A DNA stretch of 64,000 nt. It comes from Symbiodinium natans (Eukaryota; Sar; Dinophyceae; Suessiales; Symbiodiniaceae). The notes under the pieces were generated by a model. It was not told the DNA's origin and did no database searches. It saw only the letters and a list, made by a program, of their open reading frames with translations. This document shows, piece by piece, positions 45,836-57,600 of the stretch; positions within the stretch are counted from its first letter, which is position 1, and each line of letters opens with the position of its first letter. The position numbers and the translations under genes are program-made. Where the stretch lies: NCBI GenBank assembly GCA_905221605.1, contig CAJNDS010002371.1, forward strand, positions 36,915-100,914. Reading direction: 5' to 3'.

Positions 45836-48800
45836 CTAGGCGCTTGTCGAGTCACTGTCCTTGGTCAGGCGCAGGAGAAGCTCCGGGAGGGCCGCGCCGA
45901 TCAGTCCCGCCAGGACAAAGGTGGTCCCTGCGGGAGCTCCTCGAATCGAGACCACAACTCACGAACCAAGCTCACTGGCACGGGCGCCAGTACTACTTCA
46001 GTCACCACAGCAGCGTGGGTCAAAAAAAGGCTTGGCACCCATGAGAAAAAAGGCTTGGCACCCATGAGATGCCTGAAAAGAGCGGCAGAAGGATTTGAAA
46101 GGAGAAGCTTAGCTACTGCACTCGACAGCGAAGAAGATGCAGACATACCAATTTCCAAGCTGTGCTCCAGTCCGCTTGCACCAGGAATAGTAGTTTCCAT
46201 AGAGCACCTCAATGTGGGTCGCGAATGCATGTCTGACTCGGTACTGCTTTACAACATCCATGCGCACTGAAGGCTGAAGTCACTTGTTCAGACAGGGTGC
46301 AGTTGCAATCGCGCCAGCCAGAGCACGCAAGTTGTTGGTCCAGGCAGCAAATTCGCCTGAAACTCACAGAACATTTTTTAAAAAAATCTCCCAATGCAAT
46401 GCACGGGCGCTCTGTCCCGATCCCCACCTTTGCCGAAGCCTTCGGAGGTGGCCAGGTCTGTGCTTATGGATTTCAAGGCAGTAGCGCTCGCACCGTTGAC
46501 GCCCGGTAGCCTTGGAACAATGAGAATTACTTTTCCAGCTCCTCCCTACACTGCCTTCCACGTCAATGCGAACCTGATTGGGTTCGATGTCTAAACGCAT
46601 GCAGGCGTGTTTCTCTGATTGGCTAGAAATGTCTGGAATGCTGCCATCGAACATTGGAATGACCGCCAGCAGAAAGATCCAGGACTGTTCTCTCGCGCCG
46701 CGCACCAGAAACCCAAAAAGGTTTAGCAGATTCGTGGCCTGGGTTGATGTCAGCTATCGGCGCTCTGAGCAATCTGAGGTCGCCGACACAACGAAAACCT
46801 CTTGATGGCCGACCCTTCTGTCAGAACCGCGTTGCGGATGTGAAGCCGCGGGCGGTGAGATTCTTAAGGAAGTACGGCGTGACATAGACCCCAGAAAGGA
46901 TGCTCAGCGTGCCGTAGATCATCACATAGTTACGGCTTCCCTCCACAGTCCACTTGAGATGTTCCCGCTTCCAGAGCTCTACCAGGTCGCTCAAATTCTT
47001 CCCCTCCAGGAACATCTGCAAGGTTTGGATGCAAATCATCTTCTGGAGGCCAGTGGACCCCCGCCGAAAGATGTTCCTCGACTGCACGTGCCAGATGCGA
47101 CTGCATGCGTGCCTTCTCTCTCTGCTCCATTCACTCTGCTCCTACTCCATGCAGCGCAGCGGCAAGAAGCCAAATGGATTGATGGACGATAGCCTCAGAT
47201 AAATGCTTTGGAGCCCTCTTGTGCACGGACTTTTGCACAATGGACATTTTTGTCGCCCAGACACTGCATGGCAGATGCGAGGGTCTTGCGCTGTGCCCGC
47301 CGAAGTGTTTCGGGCACAGACAGCCCCACGAATGCTGCGTGCACCTTGCTACCAACCTAGTTATTGGGACAAATTTTCACGGCTTGAGAAGCTCGAATAT
47401 GTTGAGGCACGAACGCATCCGAGCATTGACAACCTGAACTGGCGAAAATGACACTTGCAGCTAGCTGCAAGATGCAAGTGTCCGCGTGAGGTGACTCGTT
47501 GCATGCAAGCCAAGTGTAAGTGACCTGTTGAGCTGAGCAGCAATAGGTATGCTGTTCGCGGGCTGTTGGATCTTTGCAGGAACAGGGCCTCCTGCAAAGG
47601 ACAAGCACGTTGGAAATACAACGCAACCAGTCAAGAGTTAGACAGCATTTCAGAGCAACGCGGGTCCACAAACGGAGTGATAACAATGCCAGCGCCAACA
47701 GCAGCCCCTTGCATGCAGCAAGAACGTGCATTTTAAAGATGTCAGTCAAGATGATGGTTTCGACATGTTCGCGCGCTGACCCTGCCGAGGTGCCCATTTT
47801 GCTGATGGCAGCACCGAGCTCGGCACCCTGGGCCACGTCTGACCTGAGCTCCGACGGTTGGGCACGGGCAGGGGCCCACACACCCTCCACCCTTACCTTT
47901 GGGAGCCAGAAAGGATCATGATGCAATGTAAAAAAGACGTACTTGGCATGAAACGAGAATGAAGAATCAGAGGCCATGTGAACACAACGACAATACAGGC
48001 AACCCAGGCTATACAGGTATGCTGCGGATTTGTGGTGCTGCCATTTCTTGCTCATTCATGTACACGTACATGCACACAAGTAAATGCATACATGCAGGTA
48101 CGCATGCATGCTTGCAACTCTCATGCCCACATGCCGTCAACGTGCATACATGCATATACATACCTACCTACACAGACAGAGAGAGGAGAGAGAGACAGAC
48201 AGACAGACATACATACCGTACCGTATCATACCGTACCATACCATACCATACCATACATAACAGTACATAACGCAACAAAACATTACATAACATTGCATAA
48301 CAGTCCATAACACTACATACGAGAAACACTACATGTACATAGCATTACATAACATTACATAACATCACATAGCATTACATAACATTACATAACATTACAT
48401 AACATTTCATAACACTACATACGAGAAACACTAACATTGCATAACATTACATAACATTACATAACATTACATAACATTACATAATATTGCATAACATTAC
48501 ATAACATTACATAACATTAACATTAACATTACATTGCAGAACATTGCAGAACATTGCAGAACATTGCAGAACATTGCAGAACATTGCAGAACATTACATG
48601 ACACTACACAACATGAAACAACATGACACAATATTACACAACATTACACACATTGCACAACAATACACAACAGTGCATACCATTGCCTAGCCTTACGTAG
48701 CAGTACATAACATTGTGTAACAGCAAATAACATTATGTGCAACACTACGTAACATGACATACATTACATTTTCATTTCCTAGTCACCTTAGCGTCTCAGG

Positions 48801-49714
48801 CGCTGTGATGCATGAATTGTGTCACTTCGACTCTTGATTATTACGGTTGCAGCCCTATTCCAGAAGAGCCGTAGTGCAAGCTGCGAGCTCATGCAACAAA
48901 CCAAATTGTTCATGTTTATCTTGCTTTGTGCACATCCCGGTCAACTTCGTAGAGGCTGCATATGCTCACGGCATCCTGGACGGAAGTCGAAGCCGAGGCA
49001 CAGCGCAGCAGTGAGCATGACAGTGCTGGAGAAGGTGGTGAGGATTGCCCTCAAGACCCGCAGTGGCCTCGCTATATATGCTGTCTCGGCCCTGTCGTCC
49101 CCATTGAACATGGCTTCACTAAGCGGCGGGCAAGACCAACTGGCGCTTGTGCGAGTTTCGATAGATTAGCAGACCTGCAAGATGTTCAGACAAATGCAAA
49201 GCTTTATGACCCGCTGTGGCTGATGCGATCCAAGCAGCCGAACAAGATGTTGGCTACAGGACCGAGAGCAAGAAACTGCTTCCGCCCGAGTGCGTCAGAG
49301 AATTTGCCACCAATCCTCAGGCCAACAACCAGGAATTCTCTCTTTCTTGCGCAGAGCTGCTGGTATTCGGCGGCAATGAGCCTGGGTGCATTCATAGTCT
49401 CTGGTTTATGATAATGCCGAGCACGCCAACCAAACCTTGCGTGTTGGCCAGCATCCTTGCAGTGAGCCCGATGTCGCCTCCTGCGAGCTCCTGCATGCAA
49501 ACCATGCGAGTATACGCCAGCGACACTGACCATCACTGAAAGCGTTCAAACCGTCGAAAGTCAAGACGGGTGCAGGAGGCTTGGACATGTCCTTGATGAG
49601 CAGAGGCTCCGACTGAATGGTGATGACCGTCTGCGCCACGCTGAGGAACCCTGAAATGTACAGGTTCCGCATGGCAGTCTTCCTGGAATCTTGCTCAAGG
49701 GCATTCTGATGCAC
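45836..49714 (-). CDS. Major facilitator superfamily transporter
   Basis: Multi-pass membrane transporter of unknown substrate. Exons in order: about 49545-49714 [20 protein letters not shown]; about 49410-49490 [20 protein letters not shown] and [10 protein letters not shown]; about 49210-49314 [20 protein letters not shown], the MFS loop 2-3 signature (G-x-x-x-D-x-x-G-R-K); about 48960-49110 [20 protein letters not shown] then [19 protein letters not shown]; about 46850-47000 [20 protein letters not shown] and LTARGFTS; about 46660-46745 [20 protein letters not shown] then [12 protein letters not shown]; 46428-46490 [10 protein letters not shown]; about 46300-46357 [19 protein letters not shown]; about 46150-46207 [18 protein letters not shown]; 45836-45939 [20 protein letters not shown] and TAG. 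The sequence of helices and the NLR-ALA/VLYG blocks fit an MFS C-half. Exons between 47.0 and 48.9 kb are not fully resolved (the frame around 47.7-47.9 kb is a candidate). A first exon upstream of 49714 is likely because that frame opens at an AG|G. Confidence 0.78.
48180..48780. repeat. Decameric tandem repeat (ACATTACATA)n
   Basis: About 600 bp of ACATAACATT-type 10-bp units in a transporter intron. It starts as CAGACAGACA and ACCATACCAT, passes through ACATTACATA copies, and contains a homogeneous block of about six GAACATTGCA units at 48537-48597. Confidence 0.93.
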
Positions 49715-49784
49715 CTTGCTAGCTCTGCTAGCTGCTAGTAAAAAAAGACATCCGCCAAAGCCACAAACATGTATTTATATATAC

Positions 49785-49813
49785 GTATACATATACATAT
49801 ACATATACATATG

Positions 49814-49891
<78 letters not shown>

Positions 49892-49892
49892 T
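49785..49892. repeat. ACATAT hexanucleotide repeat
   Basis: Nearly perfect (ATACAT)n over about 105 bp, immediately upstream of the transporter exon at 49545-49714. Confidence 0.95.
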
Positions 49893-49949
49893 ATGTGCTC
49901 GACCACAGATCGTTCAAATCTTGCCATCAAACGTGGAGAAGAAAACCAG

Positions 49950-51070
49950 GCTGACCCTGTAACAAAAGCCTCGATCACCCAGCCCCTAGATTTTGCTTTT
50001 CACTATCAGGGCACTTCTCTGCAACTTGCTCCTCCTTGGAATTTGCCATGGCGACAGATGCGGTGGAACGTCAGATACCCAACTGGTATAACAGTCAAAC
50101 AGTCACTCAGCTGCCACAGCCAATACGCGCCTACAAGGCTCCCGCTGCCAAGTACAAATCATACGAACACTGACTGCACGTCTTGCTTTCACATCGCCAT
50201 ACGGTGGCAGGATAGGGAGTTCTGATGATAGTCTTGCATCTCTTGTGTGCTCTTCTTCATGGCTTTTCGAGCGGCGAGCGCACATGCCGATCAAGAAAGA
50301 CTCAACCCATGTGCACTTAACTACCCCCAGAGATGTCAGCAATGATCTCAGGCACCAGCCCAATCATCTTTGCTCAGAGGCTTCGTGTGATCCTCCGCAC
50401 CTTACAGCAGGCGTCTCACACATTCATAGACCGGAACCCGGCATAGGATTTTCCATGTCTGGAGACGCAGAGCGGAGTCCGCAACTACTCGGCTTCAAGA
50501 ACACGGCCGGCACGGCCAAGTTGCTTTGGTGACAACATTATTGTTGGCCCGTGTTGGGGCGTTGGGGTTGAGAGTTCTAAGCGGCGGAGCGGCAAGTAAG
50601 CGGCGAACCAGGGTGGATTGACACTGAGTTGGAGACGACCGGAGGCACGGCGTATGTGGGTCCACAGGAGCGGGAAGACTCTGGCAGGAAACTCCCACCT
50701 GACCAAGGGAGAGAGACAATCTCATCGTCTCAAGACGTCTTCAGTTTGACAGTCGGCCGCTACTCAGCTACTCCGCTGCACCTGTCTTCCAGCAGCTGCA
50801 GCAAAGCCGGAAGCTTGCCGAGATCCCCGTCGAAACGGTCATAGAGCCTCAGCTCGGAGAGCAGGGCGGACGAAAGCTAGTGCTCTGGAGTTTCAGCTGC
50901 CGAAGCAAGTGCAGAGGATGTAGGCTTGGTTGGGTTTGGGGTTTGGGTTTGCCGCGATTGTGCAAGTTCTGCTGTCCCGACGTTGGATCACAATCTGCAG
51001 GCCTAAAGGTGGGGGGGGGATCCTCAGTCACGGGGGCACCCCCTAAAATTTCTGAGATGCCGTGAAAGAG
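49950..51070. other. No gene assigned; one possible exon
   Basis: A minus segment at about 50215-50300 reads [20 protein letters not shown] and could be an N-terminal cytosolic exon of the transporter. A TTTGGG-rich word run lies at about 50929-50952. Otherwise small frames only. Confidence 0.35.
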
Positions 51071-51328
51071 GTCACCTCAAGTCGCTGTTGCCCCCAACAC
51101 AAGAACGACAAACAGGAGCTCCCTCAAGCTCCAAGGAGCTAGCTTTCGCGAATTTTCGTGACTTGCTGGAGCGATCCGTTGCAAGAGCCCAACAGTCGCA
51201 TGTCCCCTCTTTTCTTCCCCCATGGCCAAAGAGAGTCCTGGCGCATGTTGCACGCGCACTGGCTCGGCTGCACAAGCAATGCCGGGCGCTACGTTCATTC
51301 TGTACAGAAGTCTGCTCAGCTGCGCGCG

Positions 51329-52402
51329 TCATTCAAGCCAACAGCACGGTTTCTGCTGCCACGGGCACTCTTGTCGCAGCATGGCGACCAACACTCGTTC
51401 ATGTCCGAACTGCCGCGATACATCTTCATACGCCTCGGAAACGGCACCAGCTTCTTCAGACATCGGGTGGCCATCTGGGCCCAAGAGCATGAGATTGAAA
51501 CCCTCCGCCACCAAGTCTTCAAGGAGCTGAAATGGCTCCACACTGGAGAGAGCTCTTTCGTAGGCGTTGCAATAGAAAGCCCTGGCGGCCACATACTGAA
51601 CAAGCTCGCGAGACAGACCCAGGCAGGAGCCCGCGATCGCCGCATCGCGGTCAAGGTATCGCCTCTGAGGCTTTCCTTTCTGGTAAATTCTTTTGCGGCG
51701 GGCGAAATAAGCAGGCCACGTCTCGTCTTTGGCGACTTTAGCTGCCTGCCAAACGAGCTCCAGTGGCTGATCTATGGGTAGCAGCTTTCCTTCAGCCGTG
51801 CCATCATCCGTCACCCAGCTCTTGATCATCTCAGCCGGAACCTTCACATTGAAAGGCGACAGGGCGTTTCCAATACCTCCTTTCCCTTTGCTCACGAACA
51901 AGGACAAGCTGTCCCTTCGGTATGGGATCTCATCCTTGCGCTGTCCTCTCCACACGCAGCCACATCGAACAGTGCCTCGTAAGCCCTTGGCCTTATTTGC
52001 CTTCCTCGCAGTCTCCACGTCCGAGCTGACCTTTGCAACTATACTGTCCGGCCTGATGCCGCGCTTAAGGCAGGCTTTGCGGACCAGCTCTTTGACCTTG
52101 ACTGGATGCGCTCTGCTGAAGCTTATCGGTGGCCAGGTTAAGGTACAGACAACAATGGACACAAGCAAAGCCCAACACTGCAGGCGAGCATCTGCCATCC
52201 TTTACTTTGTGAAGGCACATCGACAGAGCCAAAACGCCGCTGCCACAGCACACGCGTCCCCGCGGTTGGCATAAGACAAGCATTGTTTAAGCTTTGCATC
52301 ATGGTTCTGAATGAGGTTTAACACTTCCTGTGGGCCCGGCTGACTGGCCACAGCCCGAGCACTGGAGTCGGTAGCCAGCAGGACATCTAAGCCTGGGGAC
52401 AC
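51329..52402 (-). CDS. Uncharacterised protein with long uninterrupted frame
   Basis: A 289-codon minus-strand frame starts at 52198 with MADARLQCWALLVSIVVCTL, a possible signal anchor, and ends at 51329. The body is conserved-looking: RAHPVKVKELVRKACLKRGI, GNALSPFNVKVPAEMIKSW, LPIDQPLELVWQAAKVAKDE, YFARRKRIYQKGKPQRRYLD, VEPFQLLEDLVAEGFNLMLL and GPDGHPM, then FGHERVLVAMLRQECPW. The LSPF...WQ.AK...GxDxxP...FGHE plan reminds me of an uncharacterised protein family also seen in large phages and bacteria, but I cannot name it with confidence. Just upstream (52202-52402) another frame reads RAVASQPGPQEVLNLIQNHD and AKLKQCLSYANRGDACAVAA and stops three bases before the ATG; it may be an upstream exon spliced into CAAAG|GATGGC, in which case the ATG at 52198 is not the start. 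Confidence 0.55.
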
Positions 52403-52409
52403 TCTGCGG

Positions 52410-54120
52410 ACATCTCGAGCAAGGCGGAGGTTTGTGAAACTTAAACCTCCTTAGGATCCGAGCGTTGCCGAAACTCACCTGCTCGGCCCCTTCGCTCTCG
52501 CTTCGGCCTTTCGCATACTTTCGGGCACAATCTCTGACTACGTGGCTGCCAGTTCTGGGCTGTAGGCTCCAGGACTCCAGAATCAAGGAGTTAAGCACCG
52601 TTGAACCCGTTAAGGACGCATCGTTGTGCCATGCTGTGCCATGCCGTGCCATCGGCCTGTCCACGAGCAAGAATGTCTTTGATCGTGCCGCACCTGAACA
52701 AGCGGCTCTGTAACGGCAACACTGCTGCAAACTGATAGCAGGCAGTGGTGAACAACAGTTTCCCCAATCACGGCGAACTATGTGAGAACTGGTCTGCCAT
52801 GCTGAAACGTCGATGGATGGTCTAAGCCTGTCGGACCTGATGCTTTTTCACTGCAATCTCCTGAGCTGTGAACTCTGTGGGCGCACCCCATTCGAGGCCT
52901 TGGGCAATCAACAAATGCCCATGAACAAGCAGATGCTGGCACGGCTTAAAACTACAGTGACAGCTCTGCAACTACGTCACTTGATCGAACATTGGATTGA
53001 GGATTTTGGGGCTTTGGAGTGCGATTTTACGAAACTAGCGCAGGGCTTGAGCAACGAAGGCAGCAGCCAAACTAAAACGTTTTGGCCCACCTGTGACTGC
53101 CGAGAAACATCACAAAAGCACTGTGGTGAGCTTCGGTTCTAGCTTGTCTGGCCAGTTTGCCGTGGGCTCTCAGAGTGCGGGTGACGCGTGTGCCTGACCT
53201 GAGGTTGTGGCGAAGCTCTTTGATTCAGTCGGAGTCCCCTGCAAGAAAGCTAACGATGTCAGGACACAGCGTTCATGTCATGATAAACTCATGAATGCTC
53301 AATCCGTTTGCGTCGAAGTGTGTTCCGCTCTTCCTGACAAGTCAATGTTTACAGAGCTGCTTGACTTTCTCGGGGAGCCTTCTGCGAGAAGCTCGCTTTC
53401 CTGGCAAGTCTCGAGCATACGGTGTCACACAAAGACAGCTTCCAGCAGTTTCTGCAATATACCTTTTTCTAGACAGTAATCCTCTTCCACGCGTGACCAG
53501 TCTAAGCTTTGGATAGCTGTGTGAATCACAAAACGAGGCAACGGAAGAGCAAATCCCCTGTGCCTCTGAGCTCCCTTCGCAGATTCTGGCAACTGAGCAG
53601 GTGGGAAAAAGGTGTGTGTGTGTGTGTGGCTGTGTGGAAGTGTGGCTGTGAGACTTCACATTGCAGTTGCGCTGTGCTTCCCCCCAAGGCCAGCACGCCG
53701 ACGGGACCTCGCAGAAGCCACCAATAAGCAGATCAACAGATCCAACAGCAAGTGCACCCCAAGGGACCCCAAGGACTCCAGGGGCGCGACACCCGGAAAT
53801 CTCTTCCAGCAGAAGCCCGGAAGCCTCAGTCAAGACCTGCAAGTCTTCGCATTGGCTCAAGAAGAATGACACAGCCCTGTGGGCTTGCATGGCTGTGCAT
53901 GAACATGCGTGAACCCAACAATCCAGAGCGTGCAAAAGCAAGCCAGGCGTGCCGCAGTTGTGGCGCCTGCCACCCTGCCGGTTGCCAGACTAAAGAGGGC
54001 AAGTCGAAGAAATCTTTTTCAAAAATCGCCCTGCAACCTTCTGCAACCTTGAACCCCGTCCCCAAGTTCCGGAGCCTTCCCAAGTAGGACTGCGTCTTCT
54101 TGCCTCGAAGTCAGTGGTGC
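52410..54120. other. No gene recognised
   Basis: A minus segment at about 52475-52530 reads CARKYAKGRSESEGAEQ and ends at CAG|GTGAG, so it is a possible exon of the gene to its left. The rest has only short frames on both strands and a short TG tract near 53612-53628. Confidence 0.4.
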
Positions 54121-54124
54121 ATCA

Positions 54125-54293
54125 TCATGACACCAACATCACCATAACATCCAGAACATCACGCGCATTGGTAGCGAGTTGATTCTTCATGGCCTTCAAG
54201 GCGTGGCCGCGATTCTGCACCTTGGTGAAGCTTGCAGGCGGCAGCTTCGTGCTGAGACCTGCCCATGAAGGAACCTGGATGGCTTCTTTGTCC
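54125..54293 (-). CDS. C-terminal exon of unknown protein
   Basis: A 169-nt exon from a GCAG|GGAC acceptor to TGA at 54125-54127. It reads DKEAIQVPSWAGLSTKLPPA, SFTKVQNRGHALKAMKNQLA and NARDVLDVMVMLVS. The composition and the clean acceptor make it convincing coding sequence. It lies directly downstream of the beta-glucosidase stop with little room for other exons, so it could be an alternative 3' end of that gene or the end of a small separate gene. Confidence 0.42.
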
Positions 54294-54693
54294 CTGCAAG
54301 CTTGTCAAAAGGCCTGGCGAACTGACTTTGTCGTGCAGAGCCGGCACTCAAAAGAGCAAGTTTGCAGATGCGCCCCTTGCGGCACTTGATCTGCTTGGAG
54401 GCTACTCTGAGTCTCTGTGGTTATTAGCCAATATGGTGAATTGATGACCTGCACAGCCAAGGCTGCAAGATGCTGCACCGGCTGCACCTGTACAAAAGGT
54501 GCGAATCGCCCGGAAGAAGCCCGGGGCGATCTCTGAATTCGGAGCCGCAGCCCTGGTCGCCCTTGCGGCCTTATGGCGCGAGCAGATGAAACTTCGCGGG
54601 CTCCCCAGAAGCCTGCAGCTGACAGGTTGCACATGGTTCCACATGGTTCCCACACCCTGGAAGCAAAAGCAACCGTCACGAAACTCACGAATT

Positions 54694-57600
54694 CTAAGAG
54701 GATCTCTGAGGCCAGGGGACTGAACAGCCAGAGACCCAAACATGGAACTCCCCAGGTTCTGCCAGGAGCTTGCCATCAGACCCGTGGAATTCCAGGTCTT
54801 GCCTCTTGTCGAAAGCTTTCGCATTCACCATCGCAGATGTAAAAACTCTGAGTGGGCGAGTTTCCGGCCTTGAGATCTGAAATGTGAGTGTCTTTGTCTC
54901 GCCAGGTTTCAGAAGCACCTAAGCACAACTGGAGCAATCACACGAGCGAATGCAACTTCTGCAGCTGTACAGGCAAAGCTCTTGACGAGCCCCAACTTCC
55001 AGCATTGTCCCCGCCTTCTGAAAGGCTTTCAGCTCTCTCACTGGACGAACACGACTGGCGACACAGTCATGGATGTAGAGCTGCACCACTTTCTCGCCCG
55101 CCACAGGACCTGAGCTTACTGTGACTTAGCAGTCCAAAGGCACTGGTCACTGGCCATTGATATAGCATGCCACCAGGTGGCCAGTATTGCTGACCTGCAT
55201 ATGCACAACAAGGCAAAGGAAAAGAGAGTCCCTGTGGTCAAATCTGTGATGAAACCAGCAAGCACACAAGTCAGGCACAGCAAGAAGCTCTGTCGCCTGC
55301 GCGGTCACCTGAAGCGTCTGGTCCCAAGCCAGTTTGTCGCTGCTGAGACTTGGTCTGGTGAAAGAGAAGTCGGTGTAGCTCAAGCCGTGGCCAAACGGGT
55401 ACAAAGCTTTACTCGCCGTTTCCCTCCAGCTGGCCTTAAACGTACGAGGCCCGTCGCCTTGCGGACGTCCAGTCCGTGGCGCATTGTAGAACAAAGGTTG
55501 CTGCCCAGAGTCTGCAGGGAAACTGACCGGAAGATGACCTGCAGGGTTGTAGTCACCGAATAGGACATCTGCAGTGGCAGGTCCAGTTTGAGTGCCCAAA
55601 AACCACGCCACCAAAATTGCCTGAGCATCACGAACAGCTCCATACAGTGCAAGCGCCCTTCCCGTCCGCAACAGCACGACAACAGGCGTTCCCGTTGCCG
55701 ACACGGCTTCAGCTAGAGCTTGCTGCGCTGGAGGAATGATGATCTGGGTTCTGGATTGCGATTCGCCGGAGAAGTTCTCCGGCTCTCCAACGGCAAGAAC
55801 AACAACCTGAGCCTTCTTTGCCGCGGCCACGGCCTTGTCAATGCCTCCATCGATTGCAGCCTCGAAGTCACAGCCTTGCACAACCTCTAGGTCATCAGGA
55901 TTGGACAGTGCCTTGCGAATGCCAACATCCACCGGGACCGCCCTCTTCTTGTCACCATACACTGTCCAGCAACCTTCAAGATTCTGCGTGTCGCTTGCAA
56001 AAGGCCCGATCAATGCAATCTTCTGACCAGATTTCTTGAGAGGCAAGACTTTGCCACTGTTTTTCAGAAGTACTATGGACTTGCGGCCAGCCTCTCTGGC
56101 CAAAGGCTCGTGATCGGCTCTCAGCTGTTCCAGGCGCTCGTCAAGCTTCGGATCTAGGCACTTGTACGGATTGTCAAACAAACCGATGGCTTTTTTGATC
56201 TTCAAGATGCGACGAACACCTTCATCAACTTCTTCCATGGAGACATCCCCCTTTGCAACCAAGTCCTCCATGTGCTGCACGTACAGACCACTCTGCATAC
56301 TCATGTCCACGCCTGCCTTGAATGCAAGTCGCGCAGCATCGCGTCCATCTGCGGCAAAACCATGGCAAATAAGCTCCTCGTCTGCCGTGTAGTCGGACAC
56401 GATGAAACCTTTAAAGCCCCACTCATTGCGCAGAACCTGTGTGCACAACCAGCGGTTGCCTGATGCTGGCACACCAGCCACATCGTTAAAGGCACTCATC
56501 AAGGTCAGCGCACCAGCATCGATGCAAGCCTTGAAGGCAGGAAGGTGTATGTCGCGCAGCGAGGCTTCGGAAATCTCCACGAAATTGTAGTCCATTCCTC
56601 CTGACACCCCGCCGTACGCCGCGAAGTGCTTCGGTGTTGCTAGCAGGCTGTCCTCAGCTCGCAGATCTTTGCCTTGGAAGCCCTTGACACGCGCAACTCC
56701 CAGCTGCTTTCCCAGGAAGACATCTTCGCCGGAGCCTTCTGCAACCCGGCCCCACCTCTGGTCCCTTGCGACATCAACCATCGGTGCCTTTGCAGTCGTC
56801 ACATGACATGAGCAGGTCTGACTTCTTGCGGGATATCTGTATGCACAGCATTGAGCGCCGGACAAATGTCCAGTGAATCCCCGAGGCGGTGGTCTCCAAG
56901 GCCGTCGCCCGTGCTGTTTTCTCGGCCATCTCTGGATCAAAGCTCGCTGCTTCACCCAGAGGTATTGGGAAGATGGTCCACATACCGTGGATGACATCCT
57001 ACAGAATCAGCTCAGCATCAGCCGATGCCATATCATGCTAACGCCAAGTCTGCCCTTCATGCCGTCAAGCCACGCTGCCAAAAATAAGAGGGATGCCCAG
57101 CCGGGTCTCTTCGACCGCGAGGCGCTGCGCCTCTCGGCCCTCCTTTTCATATAATCCGCAGCTGTCTTAGAGCACTGCGTAGCTGCAACATACTCAAACT
57201 GAGTGTAGCGATACAAGAAGCCTTTCGAAATCGTGCAAAAGCTCCTTGATGCCCACACCATTAAAAAGAGAGCCCACGCGGCTCTTGCGAATTTGCTCCA
57301 CCATCTCGTGGGCCTGTCGATGGTTGACCTCCAGTTCACGGTCAGGAGAACTAAGCATACGAAAAATATGCATGGGCAATTGTGAGAACCTGTGTCGACT
57401 TCAACAGGAACAAGGCGTTTTGAACAGACATCCGCTGATGCTGCGACATGCTGCGACCCATTCGTGCGTGCTGTTTGTGAAACGCAGCGCCAAGTCCTCC
57501 ACCACTTGAAAGGTGAGGGGAACTCGAGTTTGAAGGCGAGGAGTCTGGCCGAGCATTTCATTTTGGGGGAAACCTTTTTGCGCGTGTTTTCTCGGATTTG

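Noticed and set aside
48180-48780. CRISPR-like array
   Set aside because: Ten-base units without unique spacers; a simple tandem repeat in an intron.
50929-50952. TTTGGG word run resembling a telomere repeat
   Set aside because: Only three or four imperfect units, and dinoflagellate telomeres are TTTAGGG; it looks like a chance G/T-rich stretch.
53851-53861. TTGGCTCAAG, similar to the end of the dinoflagellate spliced leader
   Set aside because: Only ten bases match, it lies on the plus strand, and no gene start follows. Shorter TGGCTCAAG matches at 12946 and near 35172 are expected by chance.
55147-56997. 616-codon frame as a single GH3 protein
   Set aside because: Its first 70 codons and its last part are intron read-through; GT-AG and GC-AG joins at 56787/56864 and 55194/55297 restore the family sequence.
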